Below, in pieces: positions 7,323 to 14,741 of a stretch of DNA of 64,000 nucleotides (the stretch's first letter is position 1; each line of letters opens with the position of its first letter). Below the pieces are notes generated by a model, which had not been told where the DNA came from, ran no database searches, and saw only the letters and a list, made by a program, of their open reading frames with translations. Made by a program: the position numbers and the translations under genes. Source of the stretch: Mycolicibacterium duvalii (GTDB taxonomy: Bacteria; Actinomycetota; Actinomycetes; Mycobacteriales; Mycobacteriaceae); assembly GCF_010726645.1 (NCBI RefSeq), contig NZ_AP022563.1, positions 1,054,001-1,118,000 on the forward strand, given 5' to 3'.

Positions 7323-8522
7323 GTGGCCGGAACAGTCCACGCGCAGCCGTACTACGACCCCTTCGACTTCGGCATCGACGATGATCCGTATCCGGTGTGG
7401 AAGCAGCTGCGCGACTCGGCGCCGCTCTATCACAACGACCGATACGGCTTCTATGCGCTGAGCCGGTATTCCGACGTGGCCCGGCAACTGGTCAACTGGC
7501 GGGATTTCCGTTCGGGGCGGGGCACGGTCATCGAGGTACTGCTCAACGGCATCGAGGTTCCGCCGGGCGTGATCCTGTTCGAGGACCCGCCCATCCATGA
7601 TCTGCACCGCCGCCTGATGTCCGGGGTCTTCACGCCGCGCCGGATGGCGGCCATCGAGCCCATGGCCCGCGAGTTCTGCAGACGTGCTCTGGAGCCTCTC
7701 GCCGAGGCGGATACGTTCGACTTCATCGCAGATCTGGGGGCTTGGATGCCGATGCGAACCATCGGCTACCTGCTCGGCATACCGGAGGACCGCCAGGTCG
7801 CGATACGCCAGAACACCGACAACCTGCTCAACCTCGACCGTGGCGAACCCGGGAACGTCGCAGCCGACATGCTCTCGCGCAGCGGATCGATGCTCGAGGA
7901 GTTCATCGACTGGCGATACGAGCACCCGTCCGACGACCTGATGACGGACCTGGTCAATGCCGAGATCGAAGAGGTTGACGGGCGACGGAGGCGACTCACC
8001 CGCGGCGAGGTGCTGACCTACGCAGGCACCGTGGTCGGAGCGGGAAATGAGACGACCACGCGGCTGCTGGGCTTTGCCGGGCAATTGCTCTCCGATCATC
8101 CCGACCAGCGACGGGCGCTGGCGGCCGACTTCAGTCTCATTCCGAATGCCGTCGAAGAGGTCCTGCGCTACGAGGCACCCTCTCCCGTGCAGGCCCGGTA
8201 TGTCGCGCGCGACGTCGAACTCTACGGCCAGACGGTGCCCGAAGGTTCAGTGATGTTGCTGCTCAACGGTTCAGCGAATCGTGACGAACGGCAGTACCCC
8301 GACCCCGACCGATTCGACATCCGCCGCAAAGCGGCCCACCTCAGCTTCGGCCACGGGATCCACTTCTGCCTGGGCGCGGCGCTGGCCCGTGTGCAAGCCC
8401 GCGTTGCCCTGGAGGAGGTTCTGACCCGATGGCCCGACTGGGAAGTCGACTATGGCCACGCCCGACGCGCGCACACCACCAGCGTGCGGGGTTGGGCGAC
8501 CCTACCGGTACGAGTCAGATGA
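7323..8522 (+). CDS. cytochrome P450
   Basis: This 399-residue soluble P450 has the I-helix oxygen-activation motif AGNETT (residues 240-245), the K-helix ExxR at Glu279-Arg282 and the heme loop FGHGIHFCLG with the cysteine ligand Cys349. No membrane anchor is present, as usual for bacterial P450s that need separate ferredoxin and reductase. The GTG start at 7323 follows a GAGGAAGGGGAC ribosome binding site. The stop overlaps the AveC-like gene as ATGA, so the two are co-translated. Hydroxylation of a lipophilic substrate is expected; the family number cannot be assigned by eye. Confidence 0.93.
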   Translation: MAGTVHAQPYYDPFDFGIDDDPYPVWKQLRDSAPLYHNDRYGFYALSRYSDVARQLVNWRDFRSGRGTVIEVLLNGIEVPPGVILFEDPPIHDLHRRLMSGVFTPRRMAAIEPMAREFCRRALEPLAEADTFDFIADLGAWMPMRTIGYLLGIPEDRQVAIRQNTDNLLNLDRGEPGNVAADMLSRSGSMLEEFIDWRYEHPSDDLMTDLVNAEIEEVDGRRRRLTRGEVLTYAGTVVGAGNETTTRLLGFAGQLLSDHPDQRRALAADFSLIPNAVEEVLRYEAPSPVQARYVARDVELYGQTVPEGSVMLLLNGSANRDERQYPDPDRFDIRRKAAHLSFGHGIHFCLGAALARVQARVALEEVLTRWPDWEVDYGHARRAHTTSVRGWATLPVRVR

Positions 8523-9574
8523 CCGACACCGTTGATCTGCCCTCGGAGTCGTCGACCGGCGCGCCGCAGAGGTCACCCTGGCCGGCGCGGGTGGGCTGGT
8601 CTCTGTTCGTAGCGGCCTACCTGGTGTTCGCGGTGGTGACGATCGCGACGGTAGAAACGGGCCTGCATGGCGATCCCACCAGAACGAACCCGAATCCGGG
8701 CCCCAAGCCCTATCCGCCTTTTCTGGGCTTCGACAACTGGCCGCTCGCCGTGGGGCTCAGCTCGATCCCAATGGCAATCGGGCTCATCGGTGTGCTCGTC
8801 GTGCTCTCGTGGCGACAGCGCAAGGTGCACTGGACGGTCATTATCGCTTTCGCCGGCCTGATCACCGGAGCGCTCGACCCGCTCGCCAACTGGGCCACCT
8901 TCGCGATCTTCGACCCCCGCATGCTGCACTTCCCCTTCTCGTGGCCCTACGTCAACATTTCACCCAACCTCGAGCCCGCGCTTGCATTCCTCGGCGGTTA
9001 CGCCGCCTACTATCTGCTCAACGGGCTCAGCTTCCTGAAACTGCACGACCGGTTCCTCGATCCCGTCATGCGACGCGTCGACTGGTTGGCCCGCCATCGT
9101 CTGGTCTCGGTGTTCATCGGGGCCTTCCTCATCGCACTCCCGATCAACTTCCTGATCCAGACCACCTGGATGCGAGCCGGGATCTTCTTCTACACCGAGG
9201 CCGTGGGACCGGTTGCGCAGCTGGGCCACATCCATTTCCCGTTGATCATGGCGGTCTACGACTCCTTCATCTTCGCGATGGTCGCGGTCATGTGCGTCCG
9301 CGACGACGACGACGAACTCGTCCTGATCAACCGTATTGTGCGGCGGCTACCCACGCGGCAGAACCGTTCACCGGTGACGCTGACGCGTCAGCTGCTCGTG
9401 TCGATGACGGTGGGGCTCGTCTCGTTCGCCGTCCCGCTCGCGGTGCTGGCGGGGTTGCGCGAAGCCGGCATGTCCCGGCCCATCTACGACCAGAACCCTT
9501 ATCCGACAGTCAAGGTGTACGACCCGTACAGCCATGTGGAGGAGGCGGGTAAGCCCGGGCCGTTTTTCAGATGA
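8519..9574 (+). CDS. AveC-like (spirocyclase family) integral membrane protein
   Basis: This 351-residue polytopic protein has about seven hydrophobic segments (roughly 26-46, 74-98, 106-130, 151-173, 195-217, 239-260, 291-313) and polar motifs DPLANW (120-125) and GHIHFP (236-241). The pattern resembles actinobacterial proteins annotated as spirocyclase AveC family. AveC of avermectin biosynthesis has spiroketal cyclase and dehydratase activities, but the catabolic homologues have no known reaction. The ATG at 8519 overlaps the P450 stop, which points to a shared pathway step such as transforming or housing the hydroxylated product. The family call rests on recollection of the family, not a search. 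Confidence 0.75.
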   Translation: MTDTVDLPSESSTGAPQRSPWPARVGWSLFVAAYLVFAVVTIATVETGLHGDPTRTNPNPGPKPYPPFLGFDNWPLAVGLSSIPMAIGLIGVLVVLSWRQRKVHWTVIIAFAGLITGALDPLANWATFAIFDPRMLHFPFSWPYVNISPNLEPALAFLGGYAAYYLLNGLSFLKLHDRFLDPVMRRVDWLARHRLVSVFIGAFLIALPINFLIQTTWMRAGIFFYTEAVGPVAQLGHIHFPLIMAVYDSFIFAMVAVMCVRDDDDELVLINRIVRRLPTRQNRSPVTLTRQLLVSMTVGLVSFAVPLAVLAGLREAGMSRPIYDQNPYPTVKVYDPYSHVEEAGKPGPFFR

Positions 9575-9615
9575 CGTCGCGGATCCGGCACTCGCCGAGT
9601 CAGGGAGACGATCGC

Positions 9616-9934
9616 ATGGTGGTCATCACCGGAGCCTCTCGAGGCTGGGATTCGCCTCGGCGGTCGAGCTTTATCGGCGCGGATGGTGGGTCCTGGCCGC
9701 GATGCGCTCCGCGGTCGGCTCGCTGTCGGTATCGCCAACCCACCGGAACAATTCGCACGCGCACTGAGCAGGGCACTCGAAAATGATCACCGCCCGATCG
9801 TGCACCGGGGGGCGGGTCTGGACGCCAAGACGTTCCGAATCGTCGGGCGCGTGACGCCATCGATCGCGATGCACTATCTGATCCGAATCGAGCTGGGCCA
9901 GCCGCGTTTCGGCGCACTGCGGTCAGAGCGGTGA
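9616..9934 (+). pseudogene. decayed SDR remnant (frameshifts and internal deletion)
   Basis: A good ribosome binding site (GGGAGAC) and ATG 9616 begin MVVITGASRG, an SDR start. The reading then continues only in another frame as LGFASAVELYRRGWWVLAAM (9644 onward), as if one base were lost near 9645. After about 9720 a third frame carries a plausible SDR C-terminal tail (PPEQFARA to FGALRSER) ending at TGA 9932-9934. Only about 105 of the expected 280 codons remain, without a catalytic YxxxK, so the gene lost its middle and its frame. Its stop still overlaps the next start, so it was once an operon member. The N-terminal identity is firm; the tail is less sure. Confidence 0.75.
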
Positions 9935-10632
9935 CGGTCTTCGCGCTGCTGCACGGTGGCATGCACCACGGGTCGTGCTGGCAAGCTGTCGAGGACGAGT
10001 TGCGGCGGCACGGCCATCTCACGGTGGCGCCGGACCTTCCGGTGGACGACGACTCGGCGGGCGCTCTGCAATGGGCTCGGGTTGCGGGCGCCGCGATCGG
10101 CGATGCGGTGGGCGATTCAGCCGACGACGTGGCGGTGGTCGGCCACTCGATAGCGGGTCTGTGCGTTCCGGTGTTGGCCACCCTGCGACCGGTGAGCCGG
10201 ATGGTCTTCGTCGGCGGGTTGCTTCCGGTGCCAGGACAGTCGTTCGCCGAGCACCTCGCGGCCAATGCCGATGCGATCACGTTCCCCGAACCACGAACAG
10301 ACGGCACCGGGCCCTTCGGGCTGACGTGGGAGTCCGTCCGCGACGGCTTCTACCACGACTGCCCTGAAGATGTTGCGAGTCGCGCTTTTCACGAGATGCG
10401 CCACCAATCGTTCACGGTGTTCGTCGAGACCTGCCCGATCGCGGACTGGCCGTCGACCCCGTCGACCTACATCCTGTTGCGCGGCGACCGAGCAGTGGGT
10501 GCCGAGTGGGCGCGCCGCAATGCTGTCGAACGGATCGGCGCCGATCTCGTCGAGATGGACGGCGGGCATTCGCCATTCTTCTCCCGGCCCGTCGAGCTGG
10601 CAGAAACGCTCGCCCGAATCGGTGCCGGTTAG
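9931..10632 (+). CDS. alpha/beta hydrolase
   Basis: This 233-residue alpha/beta hydrolase carries the oxyanion HGG (residues 8-10), the nucleophile elbow GHSIAG with Ser about 73, and a C-terminal GGHSPFF supplying the catalytic His. It resembles salicylate-esterase/methylesterase-like hydrolases (short cap, HGG start). The GTG at 9931 overlaps the remnant SDR stop as GTGA. It ends in a TTAG overlap with the convergent SDR gene. It would close the P450/AveC-like operon by cleaving an ester or lactone (inference). Confidence 0.87.
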   Translation: MTVFALLHGGMHHGSCWQAVEDELRRHGHLTVAPDLPVDDDSAGALQWARVAGAAIGDAVGDSADDVAVVGHSIAGLCVPVLATLRPVSRMVFVGGLLPVPGQSFAEHLAANADAITFPEPRTDGTGPFGLTWESVRDGFYHDCPEDVASRAFHEMRHQSFTVFVETCPIADWPSTPSTYILLRGDRAVGAEWARRNAVERIGADLVEMDGGHSPFFSRPVELAETLARIGAG

Positions 10633-11450
10633 CCCTGTGTCGCTCCCACATCGACCGACATGGCCGTCGCGGTCACGTACCGCGATTCGTCGGAGGCCAG
10701 CCACGCGACCGCGCTGGCGACGTCCTCAGGCATCGTCACAGCGTCTGGCAGAAGCTGCTTGCCGAACCCGTTGCGCAGCGAAGGATTGGAGGCCGCGGCC
10801 TCTGCCATGGCGTCGAGCATGCGGCCGGTGCCCATCGGGGTCGCCACGGACCCCGGGTGGAGACTGTTCACCCGGATGCGGTGCCTTCCGAGCTCCGCGG
10901 CGAATGCGCGCGCAAGGCCGACCACTGCGTGCTTGCTCGCTGTGTAGGCAATCATGAACGGCTCCATGGTGATACCGGCGGCCGAGCCGATCAGGATGAT
11001 CGACCCGCCGCGGCCACCCGCGACGATGTGCTTGGCCCCTGACATCACGGTGTTCCAGGTACCGACCAGATTGACGTCGACGACGTCCTGGAAGTCGCGG
11101 TGCGTGACCTGATCCCACGGAGCGGGCACGCAGATGCCCGCGTTGGCAACGATCACGTCCAACCTGCCGAGGTGGGCCACGGCGTCGTCGACCGCGGCGC
11201 ACATGCCCTGGTGGTCACGGGTGTCGACGACAGCCGCGACGGCTCGCCGGCCATTGGCCCGCACGAGTTCGGTGGTCTCGTCCAAGTCGTCGGGTGTGGC
11301 GGAATCGTAGGGCACACAATCCGGCAGCGGCCCCGCGACATCGACGAGAATGACGTCGGCGCCGTCAGCGCTCAGCCGTTGGGCGTGGGCGCGGCCTTGG
11401 CCGCGCGCGGCCCCGGTGATGAGCGCGACCCGCCCCGTCAAGTCAGCCAC
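10629..11450 (-). CDS. mycofactocin-coupled-type SDR
   Basis: This 273-residue SDR has GAARGQGR at residues 13-20, which is the hallmark of the mycofactocin-coupled SDR subfamily. The insert with TPDDLDET (52-59) between beta2 and alpha2 is also characteristic. The catalytic pair is in YTASK (Tyr169, Lys173). These enzymes keep a non-exchangeable NAD and need the peptide-derived cofactor mycofactocin to re-oxidise it, typically for secondary alcohols; that part is family knowledge. The start is GTG 11450. It is divergent from the SDR at 11583 across a region with GAGAAC repeats. Confidence 0.9.
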   Translation of the reverse strand: MADLTGRVALITGAARGQGRAHAQRLSADGADVILVDVAGPLPDCVPYDSATPDDLDETTELVRANGRRAVAAVVDTRDHQGMCAAVDDAVAHLGRLDVIVANAGICVPAPWDQVTHRDFQDVVDVNLVGTWNTVMSGAKHIVAGGRGGSIILIGSAAGITMEPFMIAYTASKHAVVGLARAFAAELGRHRIRVNSLHPGSVATPMGTGRMLDAMAEAAASNPSLRNGFGKQLLPDAVTMPEDVASAVAWLASDESRYVTATAMSVDVGATQG

Positions 11451-11481
11451 ACCGGCACGCTACCAGCAGCGCCGGCCGTCC

Positions 11482-11520
11482 GAGAACCACTATTGCAGTA
11501 AAACAAGAACCACAGTTATC
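11482..11520. promoter_or_regulatory. tandem GAGAAC-type sites between divergent SDR genes
   Basis: The divergent gap 11451-11582 holds GAGAAC at 11482-11487. It also holds AAGAAC-CACA-GTTATC at 11505-11520, a 6-4-6 near-palindrome that differs from GAGAAC-N4-GTTCTC at two positions. The two sites start 23 bp apart, the same spacing as the tandem GAGAAC sites at 14302 and 14325. The regulatory role is inferred. Confidence 0.45.
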
Positions 11521-11582
11521 GGCGGCTGGTAGCGTCGCTGCGCGTAGGCGCTACGGGCCTTACTCCGAAGGCGAGGCAACGC

Positions 11583-12365
11583 ATGACGATTCTGGACGGC
11601 CAGACTGCTTTCATCCTCGGGGCCTCAGCGGGAATCGCCCAAGCCAGCGCCCGGCTGCTCGCGGCCGACGGTGCCAGGTTGTTTCTGCTCGGCCGCTCGT
11701 CGAAGCGGCTGGATACGACGCGGGACCGCATCCTGGAACACGTGCCGGCGGCCGAGGTCCATCTGCACAAAGGGGACCCGGAAGACGAGGAGACGGTGAA
11801 GAACGCGGCCCAGGCCGCGTTCGACGTCGCAGGCCGGCTCGACATCGTCGTGGGCACGGTGGCCACCGGCGGCACCGGGCCACTGGTCCAGCAGGATCTC
11901 GCCACCTTCACCGACCATGTGATGGGCAACCTGCGGTCGAACTTTCTGGCGCTGCGCTACGGGGCGCCGTTGATGACGGGCGGCGGGTCCATCGTGTTCG
12001 TATCGTCGACGTCGGCGAAGATCCCGATGGAGGGACTCGGCCACTATTCGGCCGGCAAGGCCGCCCTCGAGATGCTGATCAAGGTCGCGGCTTCGGAACT
12101 CGGCCCGAAGGGCATCCGCGTCAACGCCGTGCGCCCGGGACTGACCGAGGCAGCGACGACGCAGGGTTACATCCACCTCGAGGAACTGACGAGCAGCTTC
12201 CTCGAGCGCGTGCCCCTCGGGCGGTTGGGCGTGTCGGACGACATCGCGCCGGCCATCCGCTATCTGGCAGGTCCCGAATCGAGCTGGATGACGGGGCAGA
12301 GCTTCGCTGTCGACGGGGGCAACGAGGTCCGCGGGGCTCCACGCGGACCGATGTTCACCGTATAG
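11583..12365 (+). CDS. short-chain dehydrogenase/reductase
   Basis: This 260-residue SDR has a modified cofactor loop GASAGIAQ (residues 13-20), where a conserved Gly is Ala, and YSAGK (Tyr155, Lys159). It ends with the MTGQSFAVDGG signature. The Ala-for-Gly change and a VGTVATGG segment instead of NNAG put it in a divergent SDR branch. The start ATG 11583 follows GGCGAGGCAAC. The last 11 bp overlap the end of the convergent DAPDH-like gene. Confidence 0.88.
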   Translation: MTILDGQTAFILGASAGIAQASARLLAADGARLFLLGRSSKRLDTTRDRILEHVPAAEVHLHKGDPEDEETVKNAAQAAFDVAGRLDIVVGTVATGGTGPLVQQDLATFTDHVMGNLRSNFLALRYGAPLMTGGGSIVFVSSTSAKIPMEGLGHYSAGKAALEMLIKVAASELGPKGIRVNAVRPGLTEAATTQGYIHLEELTSSFLERVPLGRLGVSDDIAPAIRYLAGPESSWMTGQSFAVDGGNEVRGAPRGPMFTV

Positions 12366-13440
12366 GCGAATCAAGCGCCCCTCGGGGTGCGGTGATGGGT
12401 AGGTCCAGAGAGGTCGCGATTCCTGGCGCGGCCTCGACCACGTACGGAATGGCGTTGACGACGCGCATGGCGGTGGCCTCCATCGCGTTCGCATTGGCGG
12501 ACTCTGCCGTGTCCTCGGTGCCCAGACGGAGATCGCACTGCATGTGGGGTTGGCCCTCGATGATGAGTCGATACGTTCCGTTGGGTGCGGTGGCCCACTC
12601 GGGTGCCAGATCAGGCGCCATTCGATTGATGTGCTCGATGGTGATGAACGGTTGCCCGTCGACGACCCCGGTGGTCTCCGCGCGTACCGCGCCGACGGTG
12701 CCTGCCGGAATGAGCCCGCATGCCACGTGGAGGTCGCGCGGGGTGAGGACCCGCTCGTACTTTTCGCTGATTCCGTCGAGTTCGACACCCAGGGCTTTTG
12801 CGACCAGCCCGATGGGTGGACCCCAGGCGAACTGTTGCGCGCCCTCGAGTTCGAGTAGCGGAGTGAAGTCGAGCGGTTCGCCGAACCCCATGGCGGTCAC
12901 CATCAGATCGCGGTTCGGGTACGCGGAGTAGTCGAAGATCTCCTGCGCGCGAATGGTCCGGATGGTGTTCGACAGCGTCGTCAGCAATACCGCGAACTGG
13001 TCTCCGGCGAAACCGGGTTCGATGCCTGAGGTGTAGATGGTGACTCGGCCGGCCTCGGCGGCGGCACGCACCTGGTCGGCGAGGTCGGGTATCCACCTGT
13101 CGGGGAACATCATTCCGGGCGTGTTCGTCGTCACGACGTTGAGGCCGCCGTTGAGTAGTCGCACGTAGTCGCGCACCGCTGCCGCGTCCATCTCCGCGCT
13201 GGCGGCGCCGTAGAGGACGCAGTCCGGCTTCAACGCGATGATGTCATCGAGGTCGCCGGTGGTCAGCACACCGATCGGGCCCAGGCCCACGATCTCACCT
13301 GCGTCCCTGCCGACCTTGTCGGGGTTGTGCACCCACACGCCGACCAGTTCCAGATGCGGACGGCGCACGATCGCGCGGATCGAAACACTGCTGATCCACC
13401 CGGTGGAGATGACGGCCACCCGTAGCGGTTTGGCACTCAT
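12355..13440 (-). CDS. diaminopentanoate dehydrogenase-like oxidoreductase, divergent cofactor loop
   Basis: This 361-residue protein belongs to the same family as 2615-3709 and 50476-51591, with the shared LELVGVWVH strand and the conserved C-terminal helix MEATAMRVVNAIP. Its expected G-x-G-x-x-G cofactor loop reads STGWISS (residues 12-18), so the third glycine is missing. The protein may bind cofactor differently or weakly. It is followed on the same strand 20 bp upstream by the SDR at 13461, so the two form a short operon. Confidence 0.83.
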   Translation of the reverse strand: MSAKPLRVAVISTGWISSVSIRAIVRRPHLELVGVWVHNPDKVGRDAGEIVGLGPIGVLTTGDLDDIIALKPDCVLYGAASAEMDAAAVRDYVRLLNGGLNVVTTNTPGMMFPDRWIPDLADQVRAAAEAGRVTIYTSGIEPGFAGDQFAVLLTTLSNTIRTIRAQEIFDYSAYPNRDLMVTAMGFGEPLDFTPLLELEGAQQFAWGPPIGLVAKALGVELDGISEKYERVLTPRDLHVACGLIPAGTVGAVRAETTGVVDGQPFITIEHINRMAPDLAPEWATAPNGTYRLIIEGQPHMQCDLRLGTEDTAESANANAMEATAMRVVNAIPYVVEAAPGIATSLDLPITAPRGALDSPIR

Positions 13441-13460
13441 GTATTCGCTCCCTGAATCAG

Positions 13461-14249
13461 TTACAGATCGGGTATGGGCAGTTCGGAATTGGGGCCTTGC
13501 AGACCCCCGTCAACGACGAAAACCGAATTCGTCGCATAACAATCTCGTGTCGACAGATAGAGCGCCAGGCGGCCGAGGTCCTCGACATCGCCCACGCGGT
13601 GCAGTGGCGTGCGGGCCTTCAGCTGCTCCTCCGAACCGGGCATGAGATCAAAGCTGGACTGCAGTCCGGTGGTCATGAACGCACCGAGTGCGATGGCGTT
13701 GACGCGAATTTTTGGCGCGAGTTCCTGGGCCATCGCCCGGGTCAATGCTTCCAGTCCACCCTTGGCGACGCAGTAGGGCAGTAGCCCGCGGATGCCGAAC
13801 CGGCCTGCGCCGGAGGAGATGTTGACGATGGAGCCTCGCCCCACAGTCAGCATGTGCGGAACAACCAGCTGGCTCATGATGAACGCCGAGGTGACGCAGT
13901 AGTCGAACGTGTGGCGCAGGTTGTCGTCGGTCAGGTCCAGAAAGGATCCGTAGGTGGCGAACCCGACGTTGTTGACCAGGATGTCGATGCGGCCGAATTC
14001 GTCGACGGCGGTTCGGACCACCCGTTCGCTGTCCTCTCGGACGAGCGCATCGGCCGTGATCGCCAGGCCCCTGCCCCCTGCTTCCTCGATGGCGTTGATC
14101 GTTTGATCCACTTCGGACGACGTGCGGGCGGTGCCCACGACCGTCGCGCCGGCCTCGGCGAGCACCTTGGCGATTCCCTCGCCCACGCCCCGGCCCGCAC
14201 CCGTCACAATTGCCACTTGATCGTCGAGACGAAACTGCTCCAGCGCCAC
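13461..14249 (-). CDS. short-chain dehydrogenase/reductase
   Basis: This 262-residue classical SDR has TGAGRGVG (residues 16-23), NNVG in place of NNAG (93-96), ISSGAG and YCVAK (Tyr159, Lys163). The C-terminus has the FVVDGG signature. The start is GTG 14249, with CGAGAGGATTCC upstream as a modest ribosome binding site. It leads the two-gene unit with the DAPDH-like protein and is divergent from the VOC gene at 14346. Oxidation of a secondary alcohol or reduction of a 3-ketoacyl-type carbonyl is likely. Confidence 0.89.
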   Translation of the reverse strand: MALEQFRLDDQVAIVTGAGRGVGEGIAKVLAEAGATVVGTARTSSEVDQTINAIEEAGGRGLAITADALVREDSERVVRTAVDEFGRIDILVNNVGFATYGSFLDLTDDNLRHTFDYCVTSAFIMSQLVVPHMLTVGRGSIVNISSGAGRFGIRGLLPYCVAKGGLEALTRAMAQELAPKIRVNAIALGAFMTTGLQSSFDLMPGSEEQLKARTPLHRVGDVEDLGRLALYLSTRDCYATNSVFVVDGGLQGPNSELPIPDL

Positions 14250-14301
14250 GGAATCCTCTCGGACGGTCTGCCTACGCGTTCCCCGGTCAATCTAACTCTG
14301 C

Positions 14302-14340
14302 GAGAACCGCAATGATCGTTTTTCGAGAACTACAATATTC
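14302..14340. promoter_or_regulatory. tandem GAGAAC half-sites with candidate -10
   Basis: GAGAAC occurs at 14302-14307 and 14325-14330, 23 bp apart, in the gap between the divergent SDR (14249) and VOC (14346) genes. TACAAT at 14331-14336 fits a mycobacterial -10 element. It would place a transcription start at or next to the TTG at 14346, giving a leaderless message. The prediction rests on spacing alone. Confidence 0.4.
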
Positions 14341-14345
14341 GATAA

Positions 14346-14741
14346 TTGGTAGAGCGACTGGACTCGGCAACGGATTACCTCACTGCGTTGGGATTCCAGT
14401 TCCAGGCATTCGAACTCGAGCAGCTCGGCCTGCAGGTGCGTCTCGACTGGGACCGCGGGTTCGAGCTGATCGCGCCGACCGCCACGGCACCGGTGAAACC
14501 GGGGACAGCGGCGGACTTCCTGGCACGAAACGGTGAGGGCCTATTCTCCGTGGTCGTGCGATTCGCTGATTGTGACGCGGCCGAACACATCGCCGTACGG
14601 TACGGAGCCAAGGCGGACTTTCGGCAGCACCATGAAGGAGACAAGTTCGAGCTGACCGAGGTGAAGCTCGAGTCGTTGTTCGGTATCCCGCTGACGTTGA
14701 TGGCGACCGATATGCCCGACGACCATTCGCTGGTGGACTAG
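14346..14741 (+). CDS. VOC/glyoxalase-fold protein, start uncertain
   Basis: This 131-residue protein resembles one vicinal-oxygen-chelate module pair: LDSATDYLTALGF at the N-terminus, followed by alternating strands and ending LTLMATDMPDDHS. Related actinobacterial proteins act as epimerases, dioxygenases or binding proteins in catabolic clusters. The only in-frame start is TTG 14346, just after an in-frame TAA, so the first beta strand of the fold is missing. Another frame from ATG 14312 encodes MIVFRELQYSIIG, which could be the lost first strand separated by a 2-bp deletion near 14350. Alternatively the message is leaderless. It ends in a CTAG overlap with the convergent ligase. Confidence 0.6.
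   Translation: MVERLDSATDYLTALGFQFQAFELEQLGLQVRLDWDRGFELIAPTATAPVKPGTAADFLARNGEGLFSVVVRFADCDAAEHIAVRYGAKADFRQHHEGDKFELTEVKLESLFGIPLTLMATDMPDDHSLVD

Noticed and set aside
11505..11520. KstR operator
   Set aside because: KstR sites have AAC and GTT two bases apart. Here four bases separate them, so the site does not fit.
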